A stretch of DNA of 12,395 bases from the NCBI GenBank assembly GCA_027618855.1, contig JAQCID010000012.1, forward strand, positions 1-12,395. Direction: 5' to 3'. The position numbers and the translations under genes are program-made. The number at the start of each line of letters is the position of its first letter. The first letter of the stretch is position 1. The notes beneath the pieces were generated by a model. That model was not told where the DNA came from, made no database searches, and worked only from the letters and a program-made list of their open reading frames with translations. The stretch is from Bacteroidota bacterium (GTDB lineage: Bacteria > Bacteroidota > Bacteroidia > Flavobacteriales_D > Sanyastnellaceae). This document shows positions 1-6,960 of the stretch, piece after piece.

Positions 1-1182
1 GAAGCTGTTGAAGTCTCTACAATTGGCCCCTCGGGATCTTCCCCATTGGATATATTCGCGTTAGATACGACGTTTGCTCACGTTCAAGTAGATACAGAAT
101 CTGACGCGAGAACCTATAAGGTAGAGGCGTGGTCAGGAACCTTTGCTGGAGACCAAATGATCGGTGTGAGTATCCCGGCACAAACGCCATTCTTGACGCT
201 CACCCCGAACGACAATAGAATTGAACTGGAACTTACGGCGACCGTGCCGTGGTCGAATACAATCTTCTATTTGGCACGCAAAAGCCCTTTAGAACTTGAC
301 TTTATCCCACTCGATACGGTAGAGGTTGGGGTTGATATACCCGGTGTCGTGGCGCCGGGAGGGGGGCAGGCTTTCCCCATTGATCAATCATTTTTATATG
401 AAGATTCGGGCTTGATTAATGGGGTAGAGTATTGTTATAGAGTGATTTCTGAGGGAAATTATGATGCTTCAGATATAGAAACACCTCTTCGCAATTCAGC
501 TCAAATTGTTTGTGCAACCCCCTACGATTTCACACCTCCCTGTCCGCCTGTGTTACAAGTAGATCCAGACTGCCCTCTAGAAGTGGACTTTGTCGCTTGG
601 AGTGTGACTGATGGATGTGCAGATGATGTGATGGGGTATATCTTGTACTGGGCGCCATTCGAAGGCGATTCACTAAAGCCCTATGCGTTTTTTGACAATG
701 ATGGAGTATTCGAATTGGACACTTCTTTTGTATTTAATGAAGAAGGAGAGGAAAGAAGTATTGCTGGATGTTTTGCTGTTACAGCATTGGATAGTTTGAA
801 CTTAGGTCCTGATGGTGAATATCGACGGAATGAGAGTGCGTTTTCTAACATTGAATGTGTAGACAATTGTCCGTTTTATTTTCTGCCGAATGTGTTCTCT
901 CCCAATCAGGACAACATGAACGATGTCTTTCAGGCATTCCCCTGGAAGTTTGTTGACAGCGTAGATTTTGTGATCAACAACAGATGGGGTGTCCCCGTGT
1001 TTTATACGCTAGACCCCAATGTCAATTGGGATGGAACTCATTTCGAGACGGGTGAACGTATGCCTGACGGAGTCTATTACTACACAGCAATTGTATATAC
1101 GCGCCGTCTGGAAGGCATCGTTCCTGAGAAAATATCAGGTACCTTGCATTTGGTTGGTGGACGAGGTATTGTCGTTGAATAA
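1..1182 (+). CDS. T9SS type B sorting-domain (gliding-motility-associated C-terminal, CHU_C-like) secreted protein, 3' part
   Basis: The frame is open from the first base, so the N-terminus, including any signal peptide, lies outside the window; 393 residues are visible. The last ~100 residues (visible residues ~292-389) match the type B type IX secretion sorting domain: LPNVFSPNQDNMNDVF, then NRWGVPVF, WDGTHFETGERMPDGVYYY, and a final short strand SGTLHLVGGRG. In Bacteroidota this domain directs export across the outer membrane and surface attachment or release. The region before it is rich in cysteine and acidic residues, with fibronectin-III-like patterns (GVEYCYRVISEGNY, then CATPYDFTPPCPP), typical of repeated beta-sandwich modules in long surface proteins. 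The cargo function cannot be told from this fragment. A TTG at position 46 could be mistaken for a start, but the reading frame simply continues upstream. ribE starts 25 bp downstream on the same strand with no evident terminator between them. Confidence 0.9.
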   Translation, partial: EAVEVSTIGPSGSSPLDIFALDTTFAHVQVDTESDARTYKVEAWSGTFAGDQMIGVSIPAQTPFLTLTPNDNRIELELTATVPWSNTIFYLARKSPLELDFIPLDTVEVGVDIPGVVAPGGGQAFPIDQSFLYEDSGLINGVEYCYRVISEGNYDASDIETPLRNSAQIVCATPYDFTPPCPPVLQVDPDCPLEVDFVAWSVTDGCADDVMGYILYWAPFEGDSLKPYAFFDNDGVFELDTSFVFNEEGEERSIAGCFAVTALDSLNLGPDGEYRRNESAFSNIECVDNCPFYFLPNVFSPNQDNMNDVFQAFPWKFVDSVDFVINNRWGVPVFYTLDPNVNWDGTHFETGERMPDGVYYYTAIVYTRRLEGIVPEKISGTLHLVGGRGIVVE

Positions 1183-1207
1183 CACGAAACGGAAAAGTTA
1201 CTGAAGG

Positions 1208-1819
1208 ATGTTTACAGGAATTATTGAATCTTTAGGAGTCATCGAGGGTATTGAGAAAGAGGGTTCAAATGTCCACTTCACACTTCGTTGCCCCTTTTCT
1301 TCAGAACTTAAAATAGACCAAAGCGTTGCCCATGACGGAACCTGTCTTACTGTCGTAAAGTGCGATGCCGAACGTTATACAGTGACCGCGATTGAAGAAA
1401 CACTCATGCGGACCCGACTCGGTAGCTGGAAGCTTGGAGATCAAGTCAATCTCGAGAGATGTGTTCGTCTCGGTGACCGGCTCGACGGTCACATGGTTCA
1501 AGGTCATATTGATACGACAGGTATGCTTGTCAGTTCTGAATCTCGAGAAGGTTCTTACGTCCTTACATTTGAACACGCTTCGACTCCTGAAAACCCCGCT
1601 TGGATTACCGTTCCCAAAGGGTCCGTGACCATCAACGGAATATCCTTGACAGTTGTTGAAAGCTCACAAAATTCATTTTCTGTTGCGCTCATACCTTATA
1701 CATGGAATGAAACGAACATGCATACATTGGTTCCGAGAGATACAGTAAATCTAGAGTTTGACATCTTTGGAAAATACATGTCAAAAATCTTGTCGGCGAG
1801 ATTACCTGCCGGGTCTTAA
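1208..1819 (+). CDS. ribE: Riboflavin synthase, alpha subunit
   Basis: This cytosolic enzyme dismutates two molecules of 6,7-dimethyl-8-ribityllumazine into riboflavin and the pyrimidinedione precursor, the last step of riboflavin synthesis. The 203 residues are full length and contain two tandem lumazine-binding barrels (about 1-97 and 98-195). The start MFTGIIE is the family N-terminus and includes the conserved Phe2. Barrel 1 has AHDGTCLTV with Cys47 and the ETL motif at 64-66. Barrel 2 opens with GHMVQGHID (94-102) and carries the matching NGISLTV (143-149) and IPYTWNET (162-169). A GAAGG lies directly against the ATG, too close for a classical Shine-Dalgarno site, so initiation is probably not SD-driven, as is common in Bacteroidota. 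No FMN riboswitch fits in the 25-bp leader. The last 18 bp overlap the end of convergent lptB. Some nomenclatures call this gene ribC. Confidence 0.97.
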   Translation: MFTGIIESLGVIEGIEKEGSNVHFTLRCPFSSELKIDQSVAHDGTCLTVVKCDAERYTVTAIEETLMRTRLGSWKLGDQVNLERCVRLGDRLDGHMVQGHIDTTGMLVSSESREGSYVLTFEHASTPENPAWITVPKGSVTINGISLTVVESSQNSFSVALIPYTWNETNMHTLVPRDTVNLEFDIFGKYMSKILSARLPAGS

Positions 1820-2557
1820 TTCGAAATTTTTACCAAGGTAAAGGCGTCTCACCTGTTCGTCCGAAGCAAGTGACTCTGCGGTACCTTCTTTTAAGATTTG
1901 GCCTTCAAAAAGTAAATATGCCCTGTCAGTGATGTGTAGCGTTTCTTGCACGTTGTGATCTGTAATTAAGATGCCGATCCCTTTTTTACTCAACTGAATC
2001 ACGATACGTTGAATATCCTCCACGGCGATGGGGTCGACACCTGCAAATGGCTCATCTAAAAGGATGAATGTAGGAGAGCAACACAATGCTCGGGCAATCT
2101 CAGTTCTACGTCTCTCTCCACCTGACAAAACGTTGCCCATGCTTTTCCTCACCTTATTCAGCCCAAACTCTTCGATCACCTCTTCTAATTTTTCGGATTG
2201 TTCCTCTTTAGAAAGTGATTGCAACTCTAAAATAGCTTTTAAGTTATCCTCTACTGACAAAGCTCTGAAAATCGACGCTTCTTGGGGGAGATATCCAATC
2301 CCCTTTTTTGCTCTTTCGTGCATGGGTGTCCTTGTGATTTCTTCTTTTCCTAAGAAGACCCGCCCTTCATCGGGCCGAACCAACCCTACGATTGTATAGA
2401 AGCTTGTGGTTTTGCCTGCACCATTTGGCCCCAGTAACCCTACAATCTCTCCCGGTTTAATGTAAAAACTTACGTCATTCACAACCTTTCGTCCGCCGTA
2501 GCTTTTGAAGAGTCCTTCAGAATGTAAAGCGTCGTTTAGATCATTCGTTAATCCCAT
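1802..2557 (-). CDS. lptB: LPS export ABC transporter ATP-binding protein LptB
   Basis: LptB is the cytoplasmic ATPase that, with LptF and LptG, extracts lipopolysaccharide from the inner membrane and drives it along the Lpt bridge to the outer membrane. The 251 residues form one complete ABC nucleotide-binding domain: Walker A GPNGAGKT (43-50), Q-loop Gln92 in the YLPQEASIF segment that marks LptB-type ATPases, signature LSGGE (144-148) followed by [10 protein letters not shown], Walker B FILLDEP with Glu169, a D-loop GVD, and switch His201 in ITDHN. The protein carries about 10 residues ahead of the usual family start, so a slightly later start is possible, although no other ATG is nearby. 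It lies 40 bp after the DUF5686 gene and is probably read with the kpsF-tatC unit. The 3' end overlaps convergent ribE by 18 bp. The permease partners are not in the window. Confidence 0.95.
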   Translation of the reverse strand: MGLTNDLNDALHSEGLFKSYGGRKVVNDVSFYIKPGEIVGLLGPNGAGKTTSFYTIVGLVRPDEGRVFLGKEEITRTPMHERAKKGIGYLPQEASIFRALSVEDNLKAILELQSLSKEEQSEKLEEVIEEFGLNKVRKSMGNVLSGGERRRTEIARALCCSPTFILLDEPFAGVDPIAVEDIQRIVIQLSKKGIGILITDHNVQETLHITDRAYLLFEGQILKEGTAESLASDEQVRRLYLGKNFELRPGR

Positions 2558-2597
2558 GGTGTAAAATTACAACGATTTTGATTTTAGATAACGCGCA

Positions 2598-5042
2598 TTA
2601 AAGTTCAACCGAAAACCCCAATCGGATTCCCCAATTTTCTCTCATCCCTTCTTCAGATTCCGTGAGTCGTCTGTGATAATCGATTCGGAAGAACTGAAAA
2701 ATATTTTCGATACCGATCACTCCTTCTGCATACGTGCCATTCAGTCCCGTTGTGCCATCAGGTAGAGCCACGAGTTCTTCGTGTTTTGTGTCCCAAGACC
2801 CCAACACCCCCTTAATTCCGATTACTTCTCTTAATTTGGTCCTTCGAATAAGAGGGATGTGATTTAAAATAGCGCCTTCTCCATGCCACTCGATACTTGC
2901 GCGGACCCATTTGTCAGTGACGAACTCGAAATAGCGCAGCAAATTGAATGAAGGTTGTATTGAAAGTGCAGTCTCGTTCGCAGGTTGTAGTTCCATAAGC
3001 GCAAATGGTGCTGTTCCTGAATAGATGCCCGTATTTGTATTCCATCTCACTCTTCCCAGTGGACCAAACCTGAGTTTCCCTTCCAGTTCCAAGGTGTACC
3101 TTCCGTATCTATACTGGCTTCCAGCAATATCTTTCCAGGCCTGTGTAGTCGAAGCGGTGATGATCGGGAATCGTGACCCCAGAGAAACGCGATCGAATGC
3201 ACCGCTGACAAATTTCTCAGAATGGGCATATCTCAACTGAAAAGTACTTTCGGCAGTAATTAACACTTGATTTCCATTCGGATTTTCGGGCAACGGAAAT
3301 TCAAGCTCACCTCTGGCGGTAATGTCTCGATGTCGAAGTTCAACAAACGTTGACCAACCCGATCCAAACTCAGCGAGGAAGCTCGCCTCAGTTTTCACCA
3401 CTTCCGTTAAATTCACTGCGCCACCTTCAACTGAAAGTGCGGAGTTAAATACATTGCCTTGATTGAAAAAGCTTAACATGCCAAATTGTTCAAGGTCTTT
3501 TGAATGTGATGCATACCATTCTATTCGAGGTATTTTACTTTGCAGCCAAGTAAGCTCTCCCCCATACTTAAAAATTTTATCCTTGGATCCATAAGCCAAG
3601 AATACCTTAGGTAGAAATGTTCTGCTGAAATCATTGCTGGTTTCTACTCCCAGCCTGAATCGATTTCCTTCAATGGGGTTGTTGGTGTATGCGTAATACC
3701 ATGGCCCCAGTTCGATCATTCCCAACTTCACATTTCCAGTCCCTAGGCCATATAAAAACCCCTTGATCAATTTATACTGCGTCATAGATTGCACAGAATC
3801 GGCCATCCAGTAGATACTGGCCTCTTTTTCCAACAATGGCTCGGGTCTCTTCAAAACCCATTCCTTTTCCAGAATTTCATTGCTCCCTTTCTCAAAACTT
3901 AAATCCCTTCTTGAAGACCAAACCGAGTCTGGCCACTCCTCTGAAAATTCGAAATTTGTATTGACTCGCGTCCCCCTGACATACATCCCCATACTCGATC
4001 CGGTCATGGAGAGGTCAATAAGGTCTTCTTGCTTGATGATAATCCAATGTCCATCAAGGAGCGTATACTCTTGGCTCCATCTCAACGCCCGAACGAAATT
4101 CAGGTTCGCACCCTCACTAATTTTGGCCTCTACCTTGCTCAATGCAAGAGATAAAGTATCAATCCACAATTCACCCTCAAAGGTCAGTTCCCCTCTTCTT
4201 CTTGGGACAAAAGACATGTGAAATGCAGGTCTGCCACTCATCTCTAGCGTATCAAGAATGTAGTATCTGTAGTGAAGACTCCCCCTGTCGTGTAAAGGGC
4301 TGGTGAAGGCTTTGTCAAGAAGTAGAAGTTGGTTCTCGTAGAGGTTGATGTTGATGAATTCGGAACTTACACTTGACGAACTCTCACCGTCGGAAAGCCA
4401 AGTTGCCCTCGCGGCTTCTACTCTTTGTTCTGCTCTCCGAGGCTTTTTTTGAGATCTTTTTGTCCCAATTGATTCTGACAAAAATGTGGGAAGAGCGATT
4501 CGTACATCGCTGGAATCTAGATTGTCCCAGACCCACCCGAAAGCTCCCCAGAACTTCCGCAAAGGCAATTTTTCAGGAATGTCATTAAGGTCAATTTGGA
4601 GTCTTTCATGATAGTTATAACTTACTGCAGAAATGTTTGCGGGGTCGTTGCCTGGCTTTGCATCGGCGACTCTTTGCATAAGCGGTTTTGCGGGATTTTG
4701 CTTCTTTTTGTCGGGTCTTACCTCTGCGGCATCAAGCGCGATACTCCTGGGTTCAAGCGCGACATCCATCTTTTGTTTGACTTGTTTTTGAATAGAAATA
4801 CTCTGAGAGGCATACCCCATGAAAGAGACCACGATTCGATTTACTTTGTGTTCACTTGCGAGCTCATAATGACCCTTTGTATTTGTCATCGTGCCGATAG
4901 ATGTGCCTGCAAAGCTCACATTTACATAAGGCAGAGCTTGTCCAGTTTCCCCATCAAAAACGCGACCTGACACCGAGGTGGTTTGACTCCAAACACCTAA
5001 TTGAGCGACAACAAGAGTGAGACTCATGAAAAGATATTTCAA
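2598..5042 (-). CDS. DUF5686 outer-membrane protein with N-terminal carboxypeptidase-regulatory-like domain
   Basis: The 814 residues begin with a probable signal peptide (1-20, ending GVWSQ). A carboxypeptidase-regulatory-like (CarboxypepD_reg) beta-sandwich follows at about 22-108, with GRVFDGETGQALPYVNV, a GT..GT.TN..G.Y pattern, and SFMGY. After a basic linker (DKKKQNPAKPLMQRV) comes a long region resembling the DUF5686 family, rich in alternating strands and aromatic residues and ending GIRLGFSVEL, like a terminal beta-strand of an outer-membrane barrel. It lacks an obvious TonB plug, so I do not call it a TonB-dependent receptor. The chosen start is TTG at 5042-5040, which overlaps the tatC stop as TTGA and supplies the Lys of the signal peptide. 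The alternative ATG at 5027 would give a shorter N-terminus without that Lys. A Lys/Arg/Ser-rich stretch lies at about 194-230. The function is unknown; position between tatC and lptB hints at an envelope role. Confidence 0.85.
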   Translation of the reverse strand: MKYLFMSLTLVVAQLGVWSQTTSVSGRVFDGETGQALPYVNVSFAGTSIGTMTNTKGHYELASEHKVNRIVVSFMGYASQSISIQKQVKQKMDVALEPRSIALDAAEVRPDKKKQNPAKPLMQRVADAKPGNDPANISAVSYNYHERLQIDLNDIPEKLPLRKFWGAFGWVWDNLDSSDVRIALPTFLSESIGTKRSQKKPRRAEQRVEAARATWLSDGESSSSVSSEFININLYENQLLLLDKAFTSPLHDRGSLHYRYYILDTLEMSGRPAFHMSFVPRRRGELTFEGELWIDTLSLALSKVEAKISEGANLNFVRALRWSQEYTLLDGHWIIIKQEDLIDLSMTGSSMGMYVRGTRVNTNFEFSEEWPDSVWSSRRDLSFEKGSNEILEKEWVLKRPEPLLEKEASIYWMADSVQSMTQYKLIKGFLYGLGTGNVKLGMIELGPWYYAYTNNPIEGNRFRLGVETSNDFSRTFLPKVFLAYGSKDKIFKYGGELTWLQSKIPRIEWYASHSKDLEQFGMLSFFNQGNVFNSALSVEGGAVNLTEVVKTEASFLAEFGSGWSTFVELRHRDITARGELEFPLPENPNGNQVLITAESTFQLRYAHSEKFVSGAFDRVSLGSRFPIITASTTQAWKDIAGSQYRYGRYTLELEGKLRFGPLGRVRWNTNTGIYSGTAPFALMELQPANETALSIQPSFNLLRYFEFVTDKWVRASIEWHGEGAILNHIPLIRRTKLREVIGIKGVLGSWDTKHEELVALPDGTTGLNGTYAEGVIGIENIFQFFRIDYHRRLTESEEGMRENWGIRLGFSVEL

Positions 5043-5890
5043 ATCTGATGGTGTTTCTTTTTTCTTCTTTTCTCTTCTCTTCTAGCGATAACGATGCCTA
5101 ATTCGTAGAGCGCAAGGACCGGCATAGAGACCATTATTTGGCTCGTAACATCTGGCGGAGTGATAATTGCAGACAACACAAGGATTCCCACAAGTGCATG
5201 TCTTCGATACTTTTTAAGACCTTTCGGTGTCACAATTCCAGCTCGAGCGAGAAAGAAGATCAATACTGGCAATTGGAAAATCAAACCTGAAGAAAACGAA
5301 ATGGTCGCGACCGTCTTTACATATGACATCACGCCTATTCGATGGGCTACATCTGTTCCCGCAATTGCATCTCCGAGTTCATAATGCCCAAGGAACTGTA
5401 GTGAAAGCGGAACGATTCCCCAATACCCAAATGCCACACCCATGAAAAACAGAGCAGACGATGCTGCTGCAGCACCTCTTGCCGCCTTTTTTTCGGGCGC
5501 TTTAAGTGCGGGCTTGACAAAGGCCCACAATTGTATCGTTAAAAATGGGAACGCAAGGATTGCTCCTCCGATGAGCGAGACGATCATGTGGGCTGTGAAG
5601 TTGCCCATCATGGTTGTATTTATGAGTTCGTATGAGATGTCTTGTACGCATAGTTTGTCTCCTGCTCCGATGAGTTCAGAAAGTTTACACCACGCCCTAA
5701 AACTGAAAAAGTTCTCATTTCTCGGCCCAAAAAGAACAGTATTGAACAACCAGTCTTTTTGAATAAATAGAAATGTAGATCCTGCGATGATCGCCATTGC
5801 GGAAAAGAATAGTCTTTTCCTGACTTCTTCTAGATGATCGAGGAAGCCCATTTCTTTCTCGTTGGGTAGTTCTTGATCGAGAGGGCTCAT
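5039..5890 (-). CDS. tatC: Sec-independent protein translocase TatC
   Basis: TatC is the inner-membrane receptor of the twin-arginine pathway; it binds the RR signal peptide and recruits TatA to export folded proteins. The 283 residues carry the family hallmarks: cytoplasmic FLDHLEEVRKRL with the conserved Glu22, the TM2 to loop segment QLWAFVKPAL..PEKK with Phe124 and Glu133 (equivalent to E. coli Phe94 and Glu103), LPVLIFFLARAGIVTP, and IITPPDVTSQIMVSMPVLALYELGI near the end. Six hydrophobic segments are visible, followed by a very basic tail (RREEKRRKKKHH). The first periplasmic loop is longer than in E. coli and contains Cys68 and Cys81. The start overlaps the kpsF stop as ATGA, and the stop overlaps the next gene's TTG, so translational coupling on both sides is likely. 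No tatA/tatB gene is in the window. Confidence 0.96.
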   Translation of the reverse strand: MSPLDQELPNEKEMGFLDHLEEVRKRLFFSAMAIIAGSTFLFIQKDWLFNTVLFGPRNENFFSFRAWCKLSELIGAGDKLCVQDISYELINTTMMGNFTAHMIVSLIGGAILAFPFLTIQLWAFVKPALKAPEKKAARGAAAASSALFFMGVAFGYWGIVPLSLQFLGHYELGDAIAGTDVAHRIGVMSYVKTVATISFSSGLIFQLPVLIFFLARAGIVTPKGLKKYRRHALVGILVLSAIITPPDVTSQIMVSMPVLALYELGIVIARREEKRRKKKHHQI

Positions 5891-6894
5891 TTCGTTTTTA
5901 ACTGCGTAATCCCTTCTCTTACGAGATCGTGTAAGTGAACCATTCCAGTGTAATCCCCATTTTCATTTGTAACGATTACCTGTGATATTCCTTTATCCTC
6001 AATCATTTTGGCGGCATGTGCTGCAAGTTCGGTCCCCACAATCGCTAATGGTTTCGGCGTCATGATCTCCTCAGCTGTTGAATTGATGACATTGCCTACT
6101 AAGAGTGCTCTTCTTAAATCACCATCGGTGATGATTCCCACAATGTTTGACTCCGAACCCACAATTGCAGTCGCTCCATATCTGCCGGCTGTCATGGACA
6201 GAAGTACATCTTGTATATGCGCATCAAATCTGACTGACGGTCTTCTTTCTGGATCAATAAGATCGTGAAGCCTTACTGTAAGACGTCTTCCGAGTGTGCC
6301 TCCAGGATGAAATTTCGCAAAATCTTCAGCGCCAAACCCTTTCGCTTCCATAAGACACATCGCCAAAGCATCGCCCAAAGCCATCTGAACAGCTGTGCTT
6401 GTAGTGGGAGCAAGACCATATGGACAAGCTTCGGCATCTACCCCAGCGATCAAAACAATGTCAGATTGTTTTGCGAGTGGAGAGTCAGCAACTCCTGTGA
6501 CGCCTACAATTGTATGGCCGTGTTGTTTTAACAAGGGCGTCAAAGCAGTCATTTCTGCACTTCGGCCACTTTTAGAGAGACATATCACGACATCCCCCTG
6601 TTGAATAACCCCTAAATCACCATGGACTGCATCACCAGCATGGACAAAAAGGGCGGGTGAACCCGTTGAATTGAGGGTAGCGACAATTTTTCGACCCACA
6701 TCAGCGCTTTTGCCTACACCTGTTACAACGACTCTCCCAGGGGTCTTAAGAATAAGGTTAATTACATCAACAAAAGGATTGCCTAGTTGGTCTGCGAGGC
6801 GATTGATAGCTTCAGCTTCTAAACGAAGAGTTTGGGTGCCTCGATTTAGGATTGACTCCGATGAAGTGGTTGTATTTAAATTTTTATAGCCCAT
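5887..6894 (-). CDS. kpsF: Arabinose-5-phosphate isomerase (KpsF/KdsD family; SIS plus two CBS domains)
   Basis: The enzyme interconverts ribulose-5-phosphate and arabinose-5-phosphate, the first committed step towards Kdo for lipid A/LPS core. Using the start at 6894 it has 335 residues. The SIS domain (about 25-195) has GVGKSADVGRK, the HGDLG motif, LSKSGRSAEMTAL, ACPYGLAPTTS and FHPGGTLGRR. The four residues matching the catalytic set of E. coli KdsD (Lys59, Glu111, Glu152, His193) are present as Lys62, Glu114, Glu155 and His196. Two CBS domains follow (about 208-330), with GIITDGDLRRAL and TGMVHLHDLVREG. I prefer the ATG at 6894 to one at 6948: the longer form adds 18 residues not typical of the family, would leave only 12 bp to recQ, and would cover the candidate -7 box. 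The end overlaps tatC by 4 bp. Confidence 0.93.
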   Translation of the reverse strand: MGYKNLNTTTSSESILNRGTQTLRLEAEAINRLADQLGNPFVDVINLILKTPGRVVVTGVGKSADVGRKIVATLNSTGSPALFVHAGDAVHGDLGVIQQGDVVICLSKSGRSAEMTALTPLLKQHGHTIVGVTGVADSPLAKQSDIVLIAGVDAEACPYGLAPTTSTAVQMALGDALAMCLMEAKGFGAEDFAKFHPGGTLGRRLTVRLHDLIDPERRPSVRFDAHIQDVLLSMTAGRYGATAIVGSESNIVGIITDGDLRRALLVGNVINSTAEEIMTPKPLAIVGTELAAHAAKMIEDKGISQVIVTNENGDYTGMVHLHDLVREGITQLKTK

Positions 6895-6908
6895 ATATAA
6901 ATTTATGG

Positions 6909-6938
6909 TTGCAAAATAGGTTAAACTGCTTATCTTTA
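6909..6938 (+). promoter_or_regulatory. Candidate promoter of recQ
   Basis: A TTG at 6909-6911 is followed after 19 bp by TATCTTTA at 6931-6938, which matches the Bacteroidota -7 consensus TAnnTTTG at all positions but the last. The spacing fits the usual -33/-7 arrangement. It would start transcription near 6945, about 16 nt before the recQ ATG. The region is AT-rich, so a chance match is possible. Confidence 0.4.
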
Positions 6939-6939
6939 T

Positions 6940-6945
6940 AAGGAG
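6940..6945 (+). promoter_or_regulatory. Shine-Dalgarno-like AAGGAG upstream of recQ, unusually far from the start
   Basis: AAGGAG is the only strong Shine-Dalgarno-like hexamer near a start in this window, but 15 nt separate it from the recQ ATG, longer than the usual 5-9 nt. An in-frame TAA at 6952-6954 rules out any earlier recQ start. If transcription starts near 6945 the hexamer would hardly be in the mRNA, so it may not act as a ribosome site. Confidence 0.25.
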
Positions 6946-6953
6946 CAAATTTA
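6946..6953 (-). promoter_or_regulatory. Candidate Bacteroidota -7 box for the kpsF-tatC-DUF5686-lptB unit
   Basis: Read on the minus strand this octamer is TAAATTTG, an exact match to the Bacteroidota -7 consensus TAnnTTTG. Transcription would begin near 6939 and give a leader of about 45 nt before the preferred kpsF ATG at 6894. No good TTG/TTTG -33 element is visible at the expected distance, which would fall inside recQ codons 5-7, so the call rests on the -7 box and its location. Confidence 0.35.
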
Positions 6954-6960
6954 AACATCG

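Noticed and set aside
1183..1207. Possible FMN riboswitch ahead of ribE.
   Set aside because: Only 25 bp separate ribE from the previous gene, far too short for an RFN element, and no conserved segments are seen.
2562..2586. Short inverted repeat TAAAAT...ATTTTA in the gap between the DUF5686 gene and lptB.
   Set aside because: The arms are only 6 bp, AT-only, with a 13-nt loop and no GC stem; this is expected by chance in AT-rich spacers and is not a credible terminator or operator.
2558..2597. Possible separate lptB promoter (TAATTTTA on the minus strand).
   Set aside because: It lies about 5 nt from the lptB ATG, leaving no leader, and has no -33 element at a fitting distance.
4373..4970. 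Open frames on the + strand inside the DUF5686 gene (71 and 124 codons).
   Set aside because: They lie antisense to a long well-supported coding sequence and show no recognisable domain; they are shadow frames.
5054..5083. 30-nt pure pyrimidine tract on the + strand.
   Set aside because: It encodes the Lys/Arg/Glu-rich cytoplasmic tail of TatC; purine-only codons for these residues explain it.
6895..6948. Longer KpsF form starting at 6948.
   Set aside because: The added 18 residues are hydrophobic and not typical of the family, and the start codon would overlap the candidate -7 box.
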